Below are positions 15,539-23,502 of a DNA stretch of 32,606 bases, in pieces. This DNA is from Candidatus Sabulitectum sp. (lineage in GTDB: Bacteria > Fermentibacterota > Fermentibacteria > Fermentibacterales > JCC-6). The stretch is from positions 74,007 through 106,612 of the forward strand of contig JAGLDY010000015.1 of NCBI GenBank assembly GCA_023145375.1, read 5' to 3'. The notes under the pieces are model-generated. The model was given only the letters and a program-made list of their open reading frames with translations. It was not told the origin of the DNA and did not search any database. Numbering within the stretch: position 1 is the first letter of the stretch; the number at the start of each line of letters is the position of its first letter. Made by a program: the position numbers and the translations under genes.

Positions 15539-16765
15539 ATGCATGGATTTGCAGGTAGTTCAGAATTAAGAAAATATTTAGTCTGTTTGGTTTCGGTGGT
15601 CTTCTTATTTGGTATTTCCTGCGGAGGAGATAACAACACATACCGCAGTTCATTTGATAATAGTGGTAGTCAAAATCTGCTAATTCATGGGATGAACCAT
15701 GCCAGTGTTTGTACTCTGACTGTCATTGATCCCATCGGTGTCGAGCTTGGGGACTCCAACTATGTGTTTGGCGCCGTTCGGAATGTGGAGATTGGTCCAC
15801 TCGGAGATGTTTATGTGGTGGACTGGATCAAATGCACCATTTTCAGATACTCATCAGATGGTGAATTCATACAGCGGATCGGCAGGCGCGGCAGTGGTCC
15901 CGGAGAGATGCTTCAGCCCGGTTATCTTGCACTGATGGATGACGGCTCCATAAGTATTGATGACGGAGAACTGGGCTGGCTCAGATATAACTCCGAGGGA
16001 GAGTGTATCAGCTCAGGAAACATTTTGCGGCCCTCTCCAATGCAGATATTGGCTCTGGATTCCGCCAGTGTACTTGGGATACTTAGTGGACTGAGCCGTG
16101 ACGATAATTATCTGGTAGTGGAGAAACGAATTTGCCAATGGTCTGCAGATATGCCGGACTCAGTACAAATTGAGTATTTCAGCCAAGAGTATCTGCTTGA
16201 TGCTGATGATCTTATTCAGTTCCGTAAGGACTTGATCAGAGTAGACTTTTTCCCCATGCTGTTCACTGCAGGTGATGGCTTTGTATGTGTTGCTCCTGAA
16301 CCACGCACTGAGCCGATATTGCTTCTTTTCCATGAGGATGGTTCGGTGATGGATACACTGAATCTGCCTTATCCGGAAGTAGTTAGAACAGAAGAGGAAC
16401 TTCAGGCACAGAAGCAGTTTGTAGAGGAACTTTTCTATCACTCATCTCAGTATACACATCAGGTTGAATGGGAGCCGTTTCCCAATAAACCGATGATCAC
16501 AAATCTTGGAGTGGACAGTTTGGACAGGATCTGGGTGCAGAGGGGATTTGAGCAGGATCCGACCTTTGATCTGTATGACATCTCTGGGGAACACCTGATG
16601 ACTGCAGTTCTTCCAGGGAGAGATGATACCGCTCACTGGAAGTTCAACATTTCCAGAAGAGGGATTCTGGCTGTCCCAGAGGATCCTGAGAGTTACTATT
16701 CTGTGTACATCATTCGTTTTGAGGGATATACTGATTTACTTAACAGCGATTACCCAGGCGAGTGA
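15539..16765 (+). CDS. Six-bladed beta-propeller (NHL-like) lipoprotein
   Basis: This encodes 408 residues. A signal peptide ends in a lipobox (LFGISCGG; lipidated Cys near residue 28). The body has propeller repeats: GPLGDVYVVDWIKCTIFRYS, then GEFIQRIGRRGSGPGE, then LALMDDGSISIDDGELGWL, each a strand set ending in a D-x-x-x-x-R-type turn. RRGSGPGEM is the loop repeatedly seen in the 6-bladed propeller family. It is probably anchored to a membrane facing outward and may bind a ligand or protein, but no enzymatic residues are recognised. AAGGAGAG lies 6 bases before the ATG. It sits between two toxin-antitoxin pairs. Confidence 0.8.
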   Translation: MHGFAGSSELRKYLVCLVSVVFLFGISCGGDNNTYRSSFDNSGSQNLLIHGMNHASVCTLTVIDPIGVELGDSNYVFGAVRNVEIGPLGDVYVVDWIKCTIFRYSSDGEFIQRIGRRGSGPGEMLQPGYLALMDDGSISIDDGELGWLRYNSEGECISSGNILRPSPMQILALDSASVLGILSGLSRDDNYLVVEKRICQWSADMPDSVQIEYFSQEYLLDADDLIQFRKDLIRVDFFPMLFTAGDGFVCVAPEPRTEPILLLFHEDGSVMDTLNLPYPEVVRTEEELQAQKQFVEELFYHSSQYTHQVEWEPFPNKPMITNLGVDSLDRIWVQRGFEQDPTFDLYDISGEHLMTAVLPGRDDTAHWKFNISRRGILAVPEDPESYYSVYIIRFEGYTDLLNSDYPGE

Positions 16766-16774
16766 ATCAGTCGC

Positions 16775-16803
16775 TTGACATGTACATGTAATAGATGTAC
16801 AAT
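16775..16803 (+). promoter_or_regulatory. Consensus promoter with palindromic operators, predicted leaderless start
   Basis: A -35 of TTGACA (16775-16780), a 17-base spacer and a -10 of TACAAT (16798-16803) form a near-ideal promoter. The start point should fall around 16809-16811, which is the ATG of the toxin gene. A perfect 12-base palindrome ACATGTACATGT (16778-16789) lies from the -35 into the spacer, and TGTACA recurs at 16797-16802 over the -10, 16 bases from the first TGTACA. These fit autorepression by a ribbon-helix-helix antitoxin. Confidence 0.75.
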
Positions 16804-16808
16804 ACTAT

Positions 16809-17102
16809 ATGAAATACGAATGGAATTCTGAAAAGAATGAATGGTTGAAAGAAGAGAGAAATATTTCTTTCGAAGAAGTGATTTTCCATTTGTCTTTGGG
16901 AAATGTCTGGCGGGAGGCAGAGCATCCTGATCAGATTAACTATCCGGGACAAAGGATTTACTTTGTTGTTATCAACGACTATGTCTATTTAGTACCGCAT
17001 GTTGCAGGGCGAGAGAGTATCTTCTTGAAGACCATTATTCCCAGTCGAAAAGCAACAAAAATGTATAAGAAAGAAATGGAGGGCAAGCATGAAATACGAT
17101 AA
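16809..17102 (+). CDS. BrnT-like toxin of a type II toxin-antitoxin pair
   Basis: This encodes 97 residues. KYEWNSEKNEWLKEERNISF, then EEVIFHL, then a central HPDQINYPGQRIYFVVIND and a closing FLKTIIPSRKATKMYKKE match the short BrnT-like family, which adopts a RelE-like fold and is thought to act as an RNase that inhibits translation. Toxin-first order with a downstream ribbon-helix-helix antitoxin is the BrnTA arrangement. There is no Shine-Dalgarno and the promoter is so close that the mRNA should start at or next to the ATG. It overlaps the antitoxin gene by 14 bases. Composition is more AT-rich than the flanking core genes. Confidence 0.82.
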   Translation: MKYEWNSEKNEWLKEERNISFEEVIFHLSLGNVWREAEHPDQINYPGQRIYFVVINDYVYLVPHVAGRESIFLKTIIPSRKATKMYKKEMEGKHEIR

Positions 17103-17361
17103 AGAAGAACAGTACATTCTAGATGCATTGGAGAGCGGTAATATGAAGCTCTCTACACCATCACCGGAAGAGATCGAATTAATCAAATCAGCAGCAAACA
17201 ACACTTTTAAAAAGGATAAGAGGATCACTATTCGATTGTACAGCCATGATTTCATAGGAATTCAGAAAAAGGCGATGCAAATGGGTATTCCCTACCAGAC
17301 TCTTATCTCCAGTCTGATTCACCGCTATGTGGAAGGTGATATAAAGGTAGTTACCGGATAA
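17089..17361 (+). CDS. BrnA-like ribbon-helix-helix antitoxin
   Basis: This encodes 90 residues. The N-terminal half (EEQYILDALESGNMK, then a Ser/Pro/Glu-rich linker) would wrap the toxin. The C-terminal half is a ribbon-helix-helix DNA-binding fold: a beta strand KRITIRLY, then a helix HDFIGIQKKAMQMG, then PYQTLISSLIHRYVEG. This domain would bind the TGTACA palindromes in the operon promoter. GGAGG lies 6 bases before the ATG and overlaps the toxin coding sequence, so the antitoxin has a strong ribosome site while the leaderless toxin has none. This could bias synthesis towards the antitoxin. Confidence 0.82.
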   Translation: MKYDKEEQYILDALESGNMKLSTPSPEEIELIKSAANNTFKKDKRITIRLYSHDFIGIQKKAMQMGIPYQTLISSLIHRYVEGDIKVVTG

Positions 17362-17380
17362 AAGTAGAAGTATTTATGTT

Positions 17381-17419
17381 GAACAGCGCCCCCTGTCCGG
17401 AGGGCGCTGTTCTGTTTTA
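17381..17419 (+). terminator. Terminator after the BrnTA-like operon
   Basis: A perfect 11-bp stem (GAACAGCGCCC at 17381-17391 with GGGCGCTGTTC at 17402-17412) closes a 10-base loop and is followed by TGTTTTAT. It also lies 17 bases beyond the stop of the convergent minus-strand operon, so it may stop transcription from both sides, although the T-tract is on the plus side only. Confidence 0.8.
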
Positions 17420-17428
17420 TCAGTTCTT

Positions 17429-20400
17429 TTAGAGAACCCGGAACCGCTCGGTTCCAACGTCTCTTATGTCCTTGCGATACTGCTGACCGTGGGTGAGAGG
17501 GGGCAGTATTGAGGAGGCTTTGGCACCGAGAGTAATGGGCACAAGAGTTCCCTTGCCATCCCAGTTCCTCTCCTCGCCGGTGTTCCAGTAGAAGCGGACC
17601 ATGTCACCGAGTTTCTCACGGATCAGTTCATCCATGGTGTCATTCAGGTTGATGCCGAATGCTTCAGCCAGTGACTCAAGAACCTCTCGGCCGGTTTTGC
17701 CGGAGGCCGGAGGGACCGCTCCGTTAAAGCAGATCACATTACCCTCGTAGTTGCACCTTGTCCCCGGGGTTTCCAGGTAGGTTGAACCGGGAAGGGTTAC
17801 ATCTGCTGCCATGGTTGTTTCCGTATCTGTCCAATCCATTGCTGCAATGAACTGACAGTTCTGGAACCAGGAACCTGTTCTGCTGAAGTCCAGTGGATTC
17901 TCTCCGATGATAAAGGCTGCTTTCAGCTCTCCACTTTCAAGAAGAGCACGCAGTTCTTCGCTCGTCTTTGCTCCAGGAAGGTGATTTTCTCCAACGGGTA
18001 CACGGCCTGTGGTGAAGGCGGGGTCTGCACCCATGACCTCAAGACCTGCAGTATTGGCTATGAGTCTGGGTAGGAGAAGATCAGTCTGCTTTTGCGTATT
18101 CTTCAGCATCAGGGCAAGGTTGGCGAAGATCTCAATATCTTCGGGTGCCGCATCCTGCGGTCTGTCAGGGCTGTGAACGATGACGATCTTATTCGCTTTT
18201 GTGATCAGCTCAGCAGCTTTAAGAATATCATCGATCTCAACGCCGGCCTTTGCTGCATCCATGTCGATCGAGCCGTCCCGGATTTTAAGGAACTCGTCTC
18301 TGCCGTTAATGCTGTCAGGCGAGATAACACCCTTGTCCATGAGCTCCTGCATCACCGCATTCCAGAAATAGGAACCTCTGCCCCGCATGGGATCAACAGC
18401 AAGGGTTGCCAGGTGTTCATCGGAGTTCGCAAGGGTTGAATTTGCTACTATGAGTTTTGCTCCGTCCTTCACCCTCTGTATTACATCAACAGCAAGGATC
18501 AGGTGATCATCTTCAAGAGCAGTGTTATTACAGATGATCAGATCCGCATCTGTGAGACACTCTTTGTCTGAAGTGGATGCAGTGAAGCCAAAAGACTTAT
18601 CAAGTACACCGGATCGGCCTCCACTGCTGAGTATAGCAAGTGAGCCGATATTGTTGGTACCTAGTCCGGTTCTGGTAATTTTTGATGCCAGGTAGAATTC
18701 CTCGTTGGTGAGTTCCGGTGAGATGAAAACTGCAACTTTATCAGCTCCATGCTCACTGGCTGCTCTTCTCATCTGTTTTACGATCATGTCATTTGCATTC
18801 TGCTGCTCCACAACTTTGTGCGAGCTGCCCTCTCTGATAACAGAGCTCTTCATTCTTCCCTGTTTGATGAAAAGTTCGTTACCGAATCTTCCATAACGGC
18901 AGAGGTAGTCTCCCGGTACACCGTTTGACTTTATGAAGTAACGCTGATCTCCGAAGCTTCTTACGATGATCTCACAACCGATAGAGCAGAAACCGCAGTG
19001 TGTTTTGATATCCTCTGTATCAAGACAGGCCCTGCCATTGAAAGGGTACTTCATGGTCAGAGCGCCTGTAGGGCAGGCATCAACACAGTTACCGCAGCTT
19101 ATGCAGCTTGTTTCAACAAGGGGGTCATTCATTGCAGGGCGCATCTCGGTTTTGAAACCTCGTCCAACCAGGCCAAGGGCCGGCAGGGGAAGAATCCTGG
19201 CACATGTTCTAACACACCTTGCACAGAGAATGCACTTATTCGGGTCATAGATAATGTACGGGTGCCTATCATCCACCTTGTGCTTTCGTACATGTCCCTT
19301 GAACTCTTCCATGTCTACGCCGTATTCTTCGCCGTAGAGCCTGAGGTCGCAATCATCAAAACGGACGCACCCGCAGGAGAGACATCTGTCAGCCTCATGT
19401 TCATTGTCCTCAGCATCAAACCCTGTTGCAACTTCCTGAAAGCTGTTCCGTCTTTCGTCAACTTCAATTGTATGAAGTTCACGTCTGGTTGATTCTTTGA
19501 TCTGGCCCAGTTCAGTCTTTCCAGGCTTTGCCCAGAATTCCTTGTGAACCACAAAGGGTTCTGCTGTCATCTTTTTGCCAACAAGCCAGGCGGTAATGGA
19601 CTTTGCTGCTCTCTGGCCATCTCTAATGGCATCAATGGCAACTGTAGGACCGTCATCAGCAGCATCTCCACCTGCAAACACACCCTCCACATTTGTTTCC
19701 ATGGTTCTGGTGTTTACAACATAGGTATTCCATCTGGTCAATTCCACCTCGCCGGTCTCGATCTCTGTGAGACCGTCAAGAACGGTATTCTGACCGATGG
19801 CGGAGATAACCAGGTTGCAGGGCAATTCGAATTCCGAGCCTTCCTGGGGAACAGGACGGCGTCTGCCTGATTCATCCGGCTCGCCAAGCTTCATTCGCTG
19901 GCATCTCATGGCTTTGAGTTTGCCGTTCTCCTTAACGATGCCCACCGGGGCAGCTAGTTCCATGAGTTCAATGCCCTCTTCGAGGAGATCTACGATCTCC
20001 ATCTTGTCTGCAGGCATCTGTGCTCTGGTTCTTCTGTAGAGAACAATGACCTTGTCTGCATTAAGGCGCCATGCGGTTCTGGCAGCATCCATGGCGGTGT
20101 TGCCACCGCCAACTACCACAACGGTTCCTCTGATCGGTTCCGGGTTGTCCACTTTTTCAGGAAGGAAGTCAGCCCCGGTTACAACGCCTTCAGTATCAAA
20201 TTCGCCTTCAACACGCATTGCTTTGCCGGTCCAGGCACCAGCTGCCAGAAAGAGTGCATCATGCTTATTCTTCAATTCATTCAAAGTAATATCGGTGCCG
20301 ACTCTGACTCCGCAGTGAATCTCGGTACCTACTTTTTTGATGTACTCTACTTCCTGGTCCATAACATCATCCGGGAGCCTGTATTCTGGAATACCGTACC

Positions 20401-21094
20401 TCAGCATTCCTCCCGTTTGCTCCTTTGCCTCGTAGATCACCGGTTTGATCCCCTGTTTTCCAAGGAACCATGCTGCGGTGAGTCCTGCAGGACCTGAACC
20501 GATAATTCCCACTGATCTCCCTGTTGGTGGAAGGCATTCCGGTTCTGTTGCATAGGCGTTATCAGCATCAGAGAGGTAGCGTTTGATGTTGTTGATGGCC
20601 ACCGGAGTGTCCACATCCATTCTTCGGCAGACATCCTCACATTTTCTTACGCAGACCCTTGCACAAACTGCAGGAAGCGGGTTCTTGTCTCGGATCAGGT
20701 CTATGGCCTGCTGAAGTTCACCCATTGCAGCCAGGGCGATGTATCCCTGTACATCTACATTCGCAGGACACCCTTCAAGGCAGGGTGAGACGCAGTCAGC
20801 GTAGTGGTTTGATAGAAGCAGTTCAAGCGCGGTTTTTCTGGAATCAAGTATCCTCGGATTTCTTGTTTCCACTTCCATATCCGGAGCAATAACGGTTGCG
20901 CATGAAGGAACTAAATTTCCTCTGCCCTTTACCTCTACCACGCAGACGAAGCATGAGCCGTATGGTTTCAGCTCGGGTGAGTGACAGAGGGTAGGAATGT
21001 TATCGAGATCATTTTCCTGAACCACTTCCAGTATTGTTTTCCCGCGGGGGGCCTCAATACTCTGTCCGTTGATCTTAAGTTTTATCATGTCCAT
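17429..21094 (-). CDS. NuoG/GltD chimera: StnA-like transhydrogenase subunit with extra Mo-oxidoreductase-fold domain
   Basis: This encodes 1221 residues. Domains in order: a plant-type [2Fe-2S] domain (Cys37, 48, 51, 65); a NuoG-like NHYADC segment running directly into the GltD-type N-terminal Fe-S region (Cys101, 105, 109; Cys144, 148, 152, 156); an FAD site (GIIGSGPAGLTAAW, 196-209) and an NAD(P) site (VVVVGGGNTAMDAA, 325-338) as in GltD/NfnB; CLSCGC near 571; two ferredoxin motifs (Cys621-631, Cys664-674); and a molybdopterin-oxidoreductase fold from about 690 with its [4Fe-4S] (Cys700, 703, 707, 732). Where formate dehydrogenases have Cys/Sec, this protein has Ser823, so it is NuoG-like, not a formate dehydrogenase. 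With the two upstream genes it should form an NADH/NADPH/ferredoxin enzyme like Stn. AGGGG precedes the ATG. Confidence 0.85.
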   Translation of the reverse strand: MDMIKLKINGQSIEAPRGKTILEVVQENDLDNIPTLCHSPELKPYGSCFVCVVEVKGRGNLVPSCATVIAPDMEVETRNPRILDSRKTALELLLSNHYADCVSPCLEGCPANVDVQGYIALAAMGELQQAIDLIRDKNPLPAVCARVCVRKCEDVCRRMDVDTPVAINNIKRYLSDADNAYATEPECLPPTGRSVGIIGSGPAGLTAAWFLGKQGIKPVIYEAKEQTGGMLRYGIPEYRLPDDVMDQEVEYIKKVGTEIHCGVRVGTDITLNELKNKHDALFLAAGAWTGKAMRVEGEFDTEGVVTGADFLPEKVDNPEPIRGTVVVVGGGNTAMDAARTAWRLNADKVIVLYRRTRAQMPADKMEIVDLLEEGIELMELAAPVGIVKENGKLKAMRCQRMKLGEPDESGRRRPVPQEGSEFELPCNLVISAIGQNTVLDGLTEIETGEVELTRWNTYVVNTRTMETNVEGVFAGGDAADDGPTVAIDAIRDGQRAAKSITAWLVGKKMTAEPFVVHKEFWAKPGKTELGQIKESTRRELHTIEVDERRNSFQEVATGFDAEDNEHEADRCLSCGCVRFDDCDLRLYGEEYGVDMEEFKGHVRKHKVDDRHPYIIYDPNKCILCARCVRTCARILPLPALGLVGRGFKTEMRPAMNDPLVETSCISCGNCVDACPTGALTMKYPFNGRACLDTEDIKTHCGFCSIGCEIIVRSFGDQRYFIKSNGVPGDYLCRYGRFGNELFIKQGRMKSSVIREGSSHKVVEQQNANDMIVKQMRRAASEHGADKVAVFISPELTNEEFYLASKITRTGLGTNNIGSLAILSSGGRSGVLDKSFGFTASTSDKECLTDADLIICNNTALEDDHLILAVDVIQRVKDGAKLIVANSTLANSDEHLATLAVDPMRGRGSYFWNAVMQELMDKGVISPDSINGRDEFLKIRDGSIDMDAAKAGVEIDDILKAAELITKANKIVIVHSPDRPQDAAPEDIEIFANLALMLKNTQKQTDLLLPRLIANTAGLEVMGADPAFTTGRVPVGENHLPGAKTSEELRALLESGELKAAFIIGENPLDFSRTGSWFQNCQFIAAMDWTDTETTMAADVTLPGSTYLETPGTRCNYEGNVICFNGAVPPASGKTGREVLESLAEAFGINLNDTMDELIREKLGDMVRFYWNTGEERNWDGKGTLVPITLGAKASSILPPLTHGQQYRKDIRDVGTERFRVL

Positions 21095-21102
21095 TGCTGC
21101 CC

Positions 21103-22884
21103 CTACCGTTTCACTACTGCATGGAAGTTGCAGCTTGTTATGCATTTGCCACATTTAACGCATTTTTCCTGGTCAATGACGTGAACTTCTTTGACTTTCC
21201 CGGTGATGGCACCAACGGGACATGCTCTTGCACACAGGGTACATCCCACGCAATTCTCGGGGATGATAACGAAGTCCACCAGGGCTTCACATTCCCCTGC
21301 AGGACACTTCTTGTCGTTAATGTGTGCTTTGTACTCATCAAGGTAGTAGCGAATAGTTGTCTGAACCGGGTTTGGCGCTGTCTGACCCAATCCGCAGAGG
21401 CTTGCTTCCTTTATCTGTATTGAGAGTTTTTCCAGTTTTGGAATGTCTTCCGGAACTCCCTCTCCGCGAGTTATTCTTTCAAGGATTTCCAGCATCCTCA
21501 GTGTTCCGATCCGGCAGAAAGTACACTTGCCGCAGGATTCACTCTGGGTGAAATCCAGGAAGAATCTGGCAATTCCAACCATGCAGGTTCCCTGATCCAT
21601 TACCACCATACCGCCTGAGCCCATGATGGCTCCTGTGGCTGGAATAGATTCGAAGTCAACCGGTGTGTGTTTCAGACTTGCCGGTATACACCCTCCGGAT
21701 GGTCCGCCCATCTGGACAGCCTTGAACTCGCCACCATCTTTGATACCACCACCGATATTGAATACAAGTTGTTCAATGGTAGTACCCATTGGTACCTCTG
21801 CAAGGCCACCTTTTGCAACTTTGCCTGCAAGGGCAAACACCTTTGTGCCTGGACTTTTCTCGGTGCCAATTGATGAGTAGGCAGATGCTCCACTGGAAAT
21901 TATCCATGGAACGTTTGCGAATGTCTCAACATTGTTGTTGTTTGTGGGCTTCTGCCACAGTCCCTTTTCTGCAGGGAAGGGAGGTCTAATCCTTGGCATT
22001 CCTCTTTCCCCCTCAATGGAGGCGAAAAGAGCCGTTTCCTCACCGCAGACAAATGCACCTGCTCCCTGTTTTATCTTAAGGTCAAAATCAAAACCTGAGT
22101 TGAAGATGTTCCTGCCCAGGTAGCCCTTTGCTCTGGCGGCGGTAATTGCTTTTTCCAGTCTTGCAATGGCCAGGGGGTACTCTGCCCGGCAGTAAATGTA
22201 GCCGAAGCCGGCACTTATTGCTCTGCCGCAGATGATCATTCCCTCAAGAACAGCATGGGGGTCACCCTCGAGTACAGAGCGGTCCATGAATGCACCGGGA
22301 TCACCTTCATCCGCATTGCAGACCACATATTTCCTGTCATCGCTGTTTGCAGCGGCGAATGACCATTTGAGACCTGTGGGGAACCCCGCTCCGCCTCTTC
22401 CTCGTAGACCTGAGTCTTTCATTGTTTGAATAATCTCTTCAGGGATCATCTCTGTGAGAGCTTTTTTCAATCCCTGATACCCGCCAGCCTCTTCGTAGTC
22501 ATCAAGAGATTCAGGGTTTATGATACCGCAGTTCCGCAGTACTATCCTGTCCTGAAGGTTGAGAAATGCTACTTCAGAGCCGGAGGTCGCCCCATCGGTA
22601 TCCACTGCGTAGATAATTCTCTCGTCATCGATCTTCTTGCTATTCAAAATGTGTTCGTTAAATATTTCCTCTGCAGAATCCACCGAAACATCACCGTAGA
22701 TCGTTCTGCCCTTCTCATCCCGTATTTCCACAAGCGGTTCACGGAAACACATTCCAATGCATCCGGTAATGTCAAGTCTGCAGGTCTCCGGGTGTGCCTC
22801 TGACAGTATTTTTAGCTTGTCATACACTGGCTGGGCACCTGCGGAAAGACCACACGTTCCCATTCCGACTATTATCTTCTTCAT
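21103..22884 (-). CDS. NuoF/HydB-like NADH- and FMN-binding subunit
   Basis: This encodes 593 residues. An N-terminal thioredoxin-like [2Fe-2S] domain (Cys11, 35, 42, 46 are candidates) precedes the NuoF core with the NAD/FMN site (SGLRGRGGAGFPTGLKW, NADEGDPGAFMDR, GAGAFVCGEETAL), the [4Fe-4S] motif ESCGKCTFCRIGT with its fourth Cys in LCGLGQ, and a C-terminal CPAGEC plus two ferredoxin-type [4Fe-4S] clusters in the last 65 residues. This extended form is that of HydB/HndC/StnB of bifurcating enzymes rather than respiratory NuoF. The ATG at 22884 has AAGGAG 7 bases upstream. It lies between the nuoE-like and chimera genes (gap 8 bases). Confidence 0.93.
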   Translation of the reverse strand: MKKIIVGMGTCGLSAGAQPVYDKLKILSEAHPETCRLDITGCIGMCFREPLVEIRDEKGRTIYGDVSVDSAEEIFNEHILNSKKIDDERIIYAVDTDGATSGSEVAFLNLQDRIVLRNCGIINPESLDDYEEAGGYQGLKKALTEMIPEEIIQTMKDSGLRGRGGAGFPTGLKWSFAAANSDDRKYVVCNADEGDPGAFMDRSVLEGDPHAVLEGMIICGRAISAGFGYIYCRAEYPLAIARLEKAITAARAKGYLGRNIFNSGFDFDLKIKQGAGAFVCGEETALFASIEGERGMPRIRPPFPAEKGLWQKPTNNNNVETFANVPWIISSGASAYSSIGTEKSPGTKVFALAGKVAKGGLAEVPMGTTIEQLVFNIGGGIKDGGEFKAVQMGGPSGGCIPASLKHTPVDFESIPATGAIMGSGGMVVMDQGTCMVGIARFFLDFTQSESCGKCTFCRIGTLRMLEILERITRGEGVPEDIPKLEKLSIQIKEASLCGLGQTAPNPVQTTIRYYLDEYKAHINDKKCPAGECEALVDFVIIPENCVGCTLCARACPVGAITGKVKEVHVIDQEKCVKCGKCITSCNFHAVVKR

Positions 22885-22906
22885 CTGTTTTCTCCTTGTG
22901 ATGTCA

Positions 22907-23455
22907 TCAGGAGGCACCAACTGCGCCTTCGGCGATCTCTTTCCCTTTTCTGCGGTACTCCTTGAGTATTTTCCGCATGGATGCAGGAGTAAGACGCCCG
23001 TGAGTGTCATCATTGATCATTACCACAGGGGCAAGGGAACAGCAGCCTATACAGGCAACAGTAAGGAGTGTGAAGAGGCCGTCCGGGGAAGTGTCTCCAA
23101 TTTCCACTCCCAGCTCATCCTCAATGGTATCAATGATCGACTTGGCTCCTGATACATGACAGGCAGTGCCTGCGCATGCCCTCACAACAAACTTTCCCAT
23201 GGGTTGAAGTCTGAACTGACTGTAGAAAGTAATAACACCATAGATATCAGATTCAGGAATTGTAGTTACTCCTGAAATGTAGGTTATCGCCCGTCTGGGA
23301 ATGTATCCGAAATGCTCCTGGGCTGACTGCAGCAAGGGTATCAATTCCCCCGGTGCACCATCATACCTCCAGAGTTTGTAGTTGAAGCTTTCTTTGATCG
23401 CAGCCGTTTTTATCACTCCCTTCAGAGTCAAGCACTCTGACCCCGGTGGAGCCAT
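22907..23455 (-). CDS. NuoE/HydC-like thioredoxin-fold [2Fe-2S] subunit
   Basis: This encodes 182 residues. The helical N-terminus (GAPGELIPLLQSAQEHFGYI) and the thioredoxin-like [2Fe-2S] domain are standard. The four ligands are in CAGTAC (C-x4-C) and CIGCC (C-x3-C). The protein partners the NuoF-like subunit encoded 22 bases downstream and carries one cluster in NADH oxidation or bifurcation. The start is uncertain: the ATG at 23455 lacks a Shine-Dalgarno and sits in the loop of an 8-bp GC-rich hairpin (23439-23468). Shorter starts at TTG 23428 or later would still keep the whole fold. Confidence 0.9.
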   Translation of the reverse strand: MAPPGSECLTLKGVIKTAAIKESFNYKLWRYDGAPGELIPLLQSAQEHFGYIPRRAITYISGVTTIPESDIYGVITFYSQFRLQPMGKFVVRACAGTACHVSGAKSIIDTIEDELGVEIGDTSPDGLFTLLTVACIGCCSLAPVVMINDDTHGRLTPASMRKILKEYRRKGKEIAEGAVGAS

Positions 23456-23468
23456 CTCTGCCGGGGTC
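23439..23468 (-). promoter_or_regulatory. GC-rich hairpin enclosing the nuoE-like start codon
   Basis: GACCCCGG (23439-23446) pairs perfectly with CCGGGGTC (23461-23468) around a 14-base loop. On the minus-strand mRNA the ATG (23455-23453) lies within the loop and the stem covers the place where a ribosome site would be. It could tune translation of the downstream half of the operon. There is no U-tract, so it is not an intrinsic terminator. Confidence 0.35.
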
Positions 23469-23502
23469 GGTGTCTATTACAACTACTGGTGTGTCTTGTC
23501 TA

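Noticed and set aside
18998-19492. Plus-strand frame of 164 codons inside the chimera gene
   Set aside because: It is a shadow of the conserved Fe-S domain on the other strand and has no ribosome site or recognisable domain.
17429-21094. Formate dehydrogenase or [FeFe]-hydrogenase catalytic subunit
   Set aside because: The Mo-fold domain has Ser823 where the catalytic Cys/Sec aligns after GTNN, it lacks the dinucleotide-binding C-terminal domain, and no H-cluster motifs (TSCCPxW, MPCxxKxxE) occur.
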